From NCBI GenBank assembly GCA_004555735.1, contig SFHH01000043.1, forward strand, positions 1 to 12,801: a stretch of 12,801 bases of DNA, given 5' to 3'. The stretch comes from Acidaminococcus fermentans (GTDB lineage: Bacteria > Bacillota_C > Negativicutes > Acidaminococcales > Acidaminococcaceae). Both the position numbers and the translations under genes were made by a program. The notes beneath the pieces were generated by a model. That model did no database searches, was not told where the DNA came from, and was given only the letters and a program-made list of their open reading frames with translations. Below are positions 8,531 through 12,801 of the stretch, piece after piece (the stretch's first letter is position 1; each line of letters opens with the position of its first letter).

Positions 8531-8604
8531 AAACTATCCTGTAAAAGTAATTGTAAAGAATTATTTTTCACTAGTATAGTTTCGTATCTATTTTATGTTT
8601 TTAT

Positions 8605-8633
8605 ATTATATACGAATCATTACTGAATGTCCA
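8605..8633 (-). promoter_or_regulatory. Sigma-70/SigA-type promoter for tpsB-tpsA
   Basis: On the minus strand a -35 box TGGACA (8633-8628, five of six matches to TTGACA) is followed by exactly 17 bp and a perfect -10 box TATAAT (8610-8605). Transcription would start near 8598, giving an untranslated leader of about 79 nt before the tpsB start. The surrounding DNA is AT-rich and non-coding. Confidence 0.83.
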
Positions 8634-8656
8634 CTATTCTTGTCTGATTTTTTGTT

Positions 8657-8673
8657 TGAACATCTGATGTTCA
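8657..8673. promoter_or_regulatory. 17-bp palindrome upstream of the tps promoter, candidate operator
   Basis: TGAACATC-T-GATGTTCA is a perfect 8-bp inverted repeat around one base. Its centre (8665) is about 67 bp upstream of the predicted tps start point and about 32 bp from the middle of the -35/-10 spacer region's upstream edge, a position typical of activator sites. It does not match the Firmicutes LexA box (GAAC-N4-GTTC; here the gap is 7). The binding protein is unknown. Confidence 0.45.
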
Positions 8674-8691
8674 TAAATTCTTTTCAAGTGA

Positions 8692-8734
8692 CCGTTTTTG
8701 TCTATACTAAAATTTCATATAGACAAAAAAACGG
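8692..8734. repeat. Inverted repeat overlapping the dnaJ terminator
   Basis: CCGTTTTTGTCTATA at 8692-8706 and its near-exact inverse TATAGAC-A7-CGG at 8718-8734 flank an 11-base loop; the A run is two bases longer than the opposing T run. The right arm contains the A/T tract and the last four stem bases of the dnaJ terminator, so the two hairpins cannot both be fully formed in one RNA. Confidence 0.6.
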
Positions 8735-8774
8735 AGCTGTGAAGAAATAAATCATCATTTCTTCACAGCTCCGT
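8725..8774 (-). terminator. Intrinsic terminator of the hrcA-grpE-dnaK-dnaJ operon
   Basis: Perfect 18-bp stem (8731-8748 paired with 8757-8774, arm ACGGAGCTGTGAAGAAAT) with an 8-nt loop. On the minus strand it is followed at once by a run of seven T (8731-8725). It begins 23 nt after the dnaJ stop. The plus-strand side has no T run, so it acts in one direction and insulates the heat-shock operon from tpsB. Confidence 0.93.
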
Positions 8775-8797
8775 TGTCCGTTTACTCCAACCTGACC

Positions 8798-9964
8798 TTA
8801 CTTAAACAGGTCTTTGATTTTGTTCAGGAAGCTCTTCTCTTCCGGATTGATGCTGCTTCCTCCGGCTTCGCCGAATTTCCGCAGCGCTTCTTTCTGGGCA
8901 TCGCTGAGTCTCGTAGGGATCACCACTTTGATCCGGACCAGTTGGTCTCCCTTTTGGCCCGTCCGCAGGGATACGATCCCTTTCCCCTTCAGGCGCAGGA
9001 TCTTATTGGGCTGGGTCCCTTCCGGGATCTTCACCTTCACCTTGCCATACAGGGTGGGAACCTCGATTTCCGCCCCCAAGGTCGCCTGGACGATGTTGAT
9101 GGGCACTTCGCAGGTGACGGTGGTGCCTTCCCGTTCAAAGAACTTGTGGGGTTTCACATACAGGTACACATACAGATCCCCAGGGCGTCCGCCCCGGATC
9201 CCAGCTTCCCCTTCTCCGGCCACCCGCAGACGGGAACCATTGTCCACTCCGGCAGGGATCTTCACGGTCAGCACCCGTTTTTTCTTCACCCGGCCTGTGC
9301 CGTGGCAGTCCTTACAGGGATGGGTGACGATTTTCCCAGTCCCATGGCATTTGGGACAGGTCCGGACATTGACCACCTGGCCAAAGAGAGAATTCTGGGT
9401 GACCCGGATCTCCCCGGTCCCATGGCAGTCCGGACAAGTCTCCGGCGTACTGCCGGGGGCAGCACCGGAACCGTGACAAGTCTCACATTCCTCTTCCCGG
9501 TTCAAAGGCACTTTCTTTTCCGTACCAAAGGCCGCTTCTTCAAAGGTGATCTGGGTATCCATCCGCAGGTCGGCTCCCTGCCGGGGACCGTTATCGGCCC
9601 GGTGGCCGGCGCCTCGTCCGGCACCTCCAAAGAACATATTGAAGATGTCGTCCATGCCTTCGCCGCTGAAACCGCCGAAGCCCTGGAACCCGCCCCCGAA
9701 GGGATTGCCGGCCCCAGCGCCAGGTCCTCCCCCGTTCTGGAAAGCGGCATGGCCGTACTGGTCATAGGCCGCTCTCTTCTGGGGATCACTGAGAACGCTG
9801 TAGGCTTCGTTGGCCTCTTTGAATTTATCCGCTGCTTCCGGATTGTCTTTGTTCAGGTCAGGGTGATACTTCCGGGCCAGTTTGTGGTAAGCCTTTTTCA
9901 GCTCGTCGGCTGTAGCGTCTTTGGAAACGCCCAGCACTTCATAGTAGTCTCTCTTCTCTGCCAT
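8798..9964 (-). CDS. dnaJ: DnaJ, class A J-domain co-chaperone (Hsp40)
   Basis: A 388-residue cytosolic co-chaperone that binds unfolded substrates and stimulates DnaK ATP hydrolysis. The J domain occupies residues 1-70 with the essential HPD at 34-36. A Gly/Phe-rich region follows (about 78-120). The zinc-binding domain at 160-224 has four CxxCxGxG motifs (CETCHGSG, CPDCHGTG, CPKCHGTG, CKDCHGTG), all cysteines present. The C-terminal substrate-binding and dimerisation region completes the class A layout, and the length is normal. The gene starts 22 nt after the dnaK stop, with AGGGAG at 9971-9976 as ribosome binding site, so the two are co-transcribed. It is the last gene of the operon, directly followed by a strong terminator; genes such as prmA that often follow dnaJ in Firmicutes are absent here. 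Confidence 0.98.
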   Translation of the reverse strand: MAEKRDYYEVLGVSKDATADELKKAYHKLARKYHPDLNKDNPEAADKFKEANEAYSVLSDPQKRAAYDQYGHAAFQNGGGPGAGAGNPFGGGFQGFGGFSGEGMDDIFNMFFGGAGRGAGHRADNGPRQGADLRMDTQITFEEAAFGTEKKVPLNREEECETCHGSGAAPGSTPETCPDCHGTGEIRVTQNSLFGQVVNVRTCPKCHGTGKIVTHPCKDCHGTGRVKKKRVLTVKIPAGVDNGSRLRVAGEGEAGIRGGRPGDLYVYLYVKPHKFFEREGTTVTCEVPINIVQATLGAEIEVPTLYGKVKVKIPEGTQPNKILRLKGKGIVSLRTGQKGDQLVRIKVVIPTRLSDAQKEALRKFGEAGGSSINPEEKSFLNKIKDLFK

Positions 9965-9986
9965 CCGTATCTCCCTCTAGGAAAGC

Positions 9987-11846
9987 TTATTTCTTGTCGT
10001 CGTCCACGACTTCTGCATCCACTACATCGTCGTCGGCTTTCTTGCTTTCGGTCCCTGCATTGGCGCCTGCACCGGCATTGGCGTTGGCACCGGCAGTACC
10101 CTGGGCTGCGCCCTGGTTCTGCTTGTACAGTTCGGCGCTCAGTTCATACAGGGGTTTCTGCAGGGCTTCCGTATCGGCTTTGATCTTGTCGGTATCGTCG
10201 CCCTTCATGGTTTCCTTCAAGGTGCCGATGGCATCCTGGACTTTCTTGATCAGGTCGTCATGGCCCTTGCCGTTCATATCTTTGATGGTCTTTTCAGCCT
10301 GGTAGATCAGGGTATCGGCCTGGTTCTTGGCTTCTACCGCTTCCTTCCGCTTCTTGTCAGCGGCTTCGTTGGCCTGGGCTTCCTTGACCATCTTATCCAC
10401 TTCTTCCTTGCTAAGGCTGCCGGAAGAAGTAATGGTGATCTTCTGTTCCTTACCCGTGCCCAAATCTTTGGCACTGACGTTTACGATGCCGTTGGCATCG
10501 ATGTCGAAAGCCACTTCGATCTGAGGGATTCCCCGAGGAGCAGCCGGGATGCCGGACAGTTCAAAACGGCCCAGGGTCTTGTTATCCGCAGCCATTTCCC
10601 GTTCGCCCTGGAGGACGTGGATATCCACAGAGGGCTGGTTGTCGGTAGCCGTGGAGAATACCTGTTTCTTAGAGGTCGGGATGGTGGTGTTCCGGTCAAT
10701 GATCTTGGTCATCACACCGCCCATGGTTTCGATACCCAGGGACAGCGGCGTCACATCCAGCAGCAGGACGTCTTTCACATCCCCAGCCAGTACACCGGCC
10801 TGGATAGCAGCCCCTACAGCCACACATTCATCCGGGTTCACCCCATGGGCCGGTTCCTGTCCCATGGTCCGTTTGATGGCTTCCTGCACCGCAGGGATAC
10901 GGGAAGAACCGCCGACCAGCAGGACCTTGTTGATGTCTTTCGGGGTCATGTTGGCGTCGCTCAGGGCCTTGTTGACGCAGACGATGGTCCGGTCTACCAG
11001 GTCGCTGGTCATTTCATCGAATTTGGCCCGGGTCAGATCCAGGTCCATATGGAGCGGGCCGTTAGGGCCTGCAGAGATGAAGGGCAGGTTGATATTGGTG
11101 GTCAGCATATTGGACAGCTCGATCTTGGCTTTTTCAGCCGCTTCACGGATCCGCTGCATGGCCATCTTGTCCCCGGTCAGGTCGATGCCATTCTGTTTCT
11201 TGAATTCATCGCACATCCAGTCCATGATGCGTTTATCGAAGTCATCGCCGCCCAGATGGGTATCCCCGTTGGTGGACTTCACTTCGAACACGCCGTCGCC
11301 CAGTTCCAGGATGGACACATCGAAAGTGCCACCGCCCAAGTCATAGACCAGGATGGTATGGTCGTCGGATTTATCGATGCCGTAAGCCAGAGCGGCAGCC
11401 GTCGGTTCGTTGATGATCCGCTTTACATCCAGTCCGGCGATCCGGCCTGCATCCTTGGTGGCCTGCCGCTGACTGTCGTTGAAGTAAGCCGGTACGGTGA
11501 TGACGGCTTCCGTGACTTTTTCACCCAGATACCGTTCTGCATCGCCTTTCATCTTTTCCAGGATCATAGCAGAAATCTGTTCCGGCGTATAGCTCTTGCC
11601 ATCGATGGTCACGGTGTATTTGGTGCCCATGTGCCGTTTGATGGAGCTGATGGTCCGTTCCGGGTTGGATACAGCCTGGCGTTTGGCCAATTGGCCTACC
11701 AGTCTTTCCCCGTTTTTCGTAAAGCCAACCACGGAAGGAGTCAGCCGGCCGCCTTCCTGGGTGGTGATAACTGTAGGTTCGCCGCCTTCCATCACAGCGA
11801 CTACGGAGTTGGTGGTCCCTAAGTCAATACCAATAATCTTAGACAT
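9987..11846 (-). CDS. dnaK: DnaK, Hsp70 chaperone
   Basis: A 619-residue cytosolic ATP-dependent chaperone working with DnaJ and GrpE. The nucleotide-binding domain carries GIDLGTTNS (6-14), YDLGGGTFDVS (168-178) and VLLVGGSSRIPAVQ (308-321). The interdomain linker is DVLLLDVTP (359-367). The substrate-binding domain and helical lid follow to about 578. Between SIKRHMGT (68-75) and ITVPAYFND (116-124) the sequence aligns with Bacillus-type DnaK and lacks the extra segment of about two dozen residues found in proteobacterial DnaK. Residues 579-600 form a low-complexity Ala/Gly/Asn tail before the acidic end (DDDVVDAEVVDDDKK), which makes it slightly longer than the Bacillus protein. The start is supported by AGGAGG at 11855-11860. 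It lies 52 nt after grpE and 22 nt before dnaJ. Confidence 0.99.
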   Translation of the reverse strand: MSKIIGIDLGTTNSVVAVMEGGEPTVITTQEGGRLTPSVVGFTKNGERLVGQLAKRQAVSNPERTISSIKRHMGTKYTVTIDGKSYTPEQISAMILEKMKGDAERYLGEKVTEAVITVPAYFNDSQRQATKDAGRIAGLDVKRIINEPTAAALAYGIDKSDDHTILVYDLGGGTFDVSILELGDGVFEVKSTNGDTHLGGDDFDKRIMDWMCDEFKKQNGIDLTGDKMAMQRIREAAEKAKIELSNMLTTNINLPFISAGPNGPLHMDLDLTRAKFDEMTSDLVDRTIVCVNKALSDANMTPKDINKVLLVGGSSRIPAVQEAIKRTMGQEPAHGVNPDECVAVGAAIQAGVLAGDVKDVLLLDVTPLSLGIETMGGVMTKIIDRNTTIPTSKKQVFSTATDNQPSVDIHVLQGEREMAADNKTLGRFELSGIPAAPRGIPQIEVAFDIDANGIVNVSAKDLGTGKEQKITITSSGSLSKEEVDKMVKEAQANEAADKKRKEAVEAKNQADTLIYQAEKTIKDMNGKGHDDLIKKVQDAIGTLKETMKGDDTDKIKADTEALQKPLYELSAELYKQNQGAAQGTAGANANAGAGANAGTESKKADDDVVDAEVVDDDKK

Positions 11847-11898
11847 AATGAATTCCTCCTGTCAAATCTGGAATTATCAATCGTTCAACACGTTATCT

Positions 11899-12507
11899 TC
11901 AATCGTTCCGGACGACCCGCACCTTGGAATGGCGGATCACGTCGTCCCCGATCTTATAGCCCTTTTCCAGGACCAGATCGATGCTTTCATCCGGCAGATC
12001 CGGATTGCTGCCCTGCATGACGGCTTCGTGGATTTGGGGATCGAAGGGTTTGCCTTCCGCCGGGATCTCTTCGATATGCAGGGTCTGGAGAGCCTTTTCG
12101 AACTGCTTGTGGATCATCCCCATGCCTTTCTTCAGGGCTTCTCCGTCTTTGCTGGCTTCCAGGCTGGCTTCCGCCCGCTCGAAGTTATCCAGCACCTTCA
12201 AAAATTCCCGGGCCACCTGTCCGGTCACATACCGGCCCAGCCGTTCCCGTTCTTCATTGTTCCGTTTCCGGAAGTTGTCAAAATCGGCCTGCAGCCGCAG
12301 GAGCCTGTTCTGCAGTTCAGCGATCTGCTTTTCCTGCTGGGCGATCTTTTCGTCTCTGGGATCGGGTTCCGCTGCTTTTTCGTCTTTCACGTCAGCCGCT
12401 CCGGCTCCTGCCGTCTTGGCCTGTTCCGCGGTTTCTTCTGCCTCCGTCTGGGCCTGGGCCGTTTCTGCCTTCACGGTTTCCGGGTTCTTCTGCTGCTCCT
12501 CTTTCAT
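11899..12507 (-). CDS. grpE: GrpE, nucleotide exchange factor for DnaK
   Basis: A 202-residue homodimeric protein that releases ADP from DnaK. Residues 1-50 are an Ala/Glu/Gln-rich, probably disordered tail; about 52-95 form a long coiled-coil helix (DEKIAQQEKQIAELQNRLLR); a helical bundle follows; and about 145-202 is the C-terminal beta domain with FDPQIHEAV (155-163) and the closing GDDVIRHSKVRVV. An in-frame ATG also exists at 12528-12526, but it lies inside hrcA without a clear ribosome binding site. The ATG at 12507-12505 is preceded by GGGGAGGA at 12511-12518, so it is preferred, although the spacing is short. The gene follows hrcA by 10 nt, indicating co-transcription and translational coupling. 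Confidence 0.96.
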   Translation of the reverse strand: MKEEQQKNPETVKAETAQAQTEAEETAEQAKTAGAGAADVKDEKAAEPDPRDEKIAQQEKQIAELQNRLLRLQADFDNFRKRNNEERERLGRYVTGQVAREFLKVLDNFERAEASLEASKDGEALKKGMGMIHKQFEKALQTLHIEEIPAEGKPFDPQIHEAVMQGSNPDLPDESIDLVLEKGYKIGDDVIRHSKVRVVRND

Positions 12508-12510
12508 TGG

Positions 12511-12518
12511 TCCTCCCC
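12511..12518 (-). promoter_or_regulatory. Ribosome binding site that decides the grpE start
   Basis: GGGGAGGA directly follows (and shares one base with) the hrcA TAG stop at 12520-12518 and sits 3 nt before the ATG at 12507-12505 (4 nt if counted from its GGAGG core). It lies downstream of the alternative ATG at 12528, so it can serve only the later start. Confidence 0.75.
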
Positions 12519-12801
12519 TACTTTTCATCCATTTTATTCATGACCACCCGCAGGTAGTTGTGGAGGTAATCCATCACAGAAATCACCTTCCGGTATTCCA
12601 TACGGGTCGGTCCCAGGACAGCCAGGGTCCCCACCACCTGTCCGTTGAGCCGGTAGGTGGCCTGGATCATGCTGCAGTCCTGGATGCCGGAAAATTTGTT
12701 CTCGCTGCCGATGGTCACCTTCAGACCAGAGTCCTTGTCAGCCATCAGCATATCTTTCAGCATCTGCTCTTCCTCCAGCACACTCAGCAGCTCTCGGATC
12801 C
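12518..12801 (-). CDS. hrcA: HrcA, heat-inducible transcription repressor (C-terminal part; 5' end beyond window)
   Basis: The last 93 residues and the TAG stop are present; the reading frame is open to the right edge, so the N-terminal winged-helix DNA-binding part is outside. The segment VVGTLAVLGPTRMEYRKVIS contains the conserved GPTRM-Y signature near the HrcA C-terminus, and the following helix (VMDYLHNYLRVV) is typical. HrcA represses class I heat-shock operons by binding CIRCE inverted repeats and needs GroEL for folding. Being first in a hrcA-grpE-dnaK-dnaJ operon, it most likely represses its own operon. No CIRCE element is in the visible sequence; it would lie upstream of hrcA beyond the edge. 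Confidence 0.95.
   Translation of the reverse strand, partial: IRELLSVLEEEQMLKDMLMADKDSGLKVTIGSENKFSGIQDCSMIQATYRLNGQVVGTLAVLGPTRMEYRKVISVMDYLHNYLRVVMNKMDEK

Noticed and set aside
8531..8582. Possible leader hairpin AAACTAT / ATAGTTT around the tpsB ribosome binding site
   Set aside because: Only seven A/T-rich pairs across a loop of about 38 nt; too weak to call.
8657..8673. LexA (SOS) box
   Set aside because: The half-sites GAAC and GTTC are separated by 7 bases, not the 4 of the Firmicutes LexA box.
8774..10183. Plus-strand open frames opposite dnaJ and dnaK (also 10260-11822)
   Set aside because: dnaJ and dnaK on the minus strand are unmistakable; these are shadows created by their codon use.
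11847..11898. CIRCE operator or internal promoter before dnaK
   Set aside because: The 52-bp gap holds a ribosome binding site but no TTAGCACTC-N9-GAGTGCTAA element and no convincing promoter.
11877..11908. Direct repeat TCAATCGTTC at 11877-11886 and 11899-11908
   Set aside because: Only 10 bp, and one copy overlaps the grpE stop codon; probably chance.
11596..12543. Plus-strand open frame opposite dnaK 5' end and grpE
   Set aside because: It covers GrpE, which has full family motifs on the other strand; no support for the plus-strand product.

Overview
The window reads as chromosomal DNA from a diderm Firmicute (class Negativicutes; an Acidaminococcus-like genus is only a guess). Two things point there. 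First, hrcA-grpE-dnaK-dnaJ lie in the classical Firmicutes order, and the DnaK lacks the N-terminal insertion typical of proteobacterial DnaK. Second, the adjoining genes encode a two-partner secretion (type Vb) system, which only makes sense in a cell with an outer membrane. All supported genes lie on the minus strand. Coding DNA is GC-rich; the one substantial intergenic gap (about 8520-8797) is AT-rich.

Right part (12801 down to 8725): the 3' end of hrcA (heat-shock repressor), then grpE, dnaK and dnaJ, tightly spaced with good ribosome binding sites. A perfect 18-bp hairpin with a T tract closes the operon just after dnaJ. The operon promoter and any CIRCE operator would lie beyond the right edge.

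Middle (8724 to 8520): a compact regulatory region holding a 17-bp palindrome, a strong sigma-70-type promoter (TGGACA - 17 bp - TATAAT) and an AAGGAG ribosome binding site. It also holds a second inverted repeat that overlaps the dnaJ terminator.

Left part (8519 to 1): tpsB (590 aa, outer-membrane Omp85-family transporter) and, 30 bp downstream, a giant tpsA. The tpsA frame is open from 6716 to the left edge (at least 2238 codons, no stop) and is the largest gene here. TpsA has a signal peptide and a TPS secretion domain with NPNG, followed by a beta-helix-like stem. In the stem is an AT-rich, non-repetitive insert ending in what looks like a cysteine-free C-type-lectin-like domain with a QPD motif. 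Eight MBG/YGX-type repeats of about 100 residues follow, then a Pro/Glu-rich hinge and the start of a C-terminal segment. The best working model is a secreted or surface-anchored adhesin with a carbohydrate-binding head, exported by the neighbouring TpsB.

The very long plus-strand reading frames opposite these genes are codon-register shadows and are not annotated.
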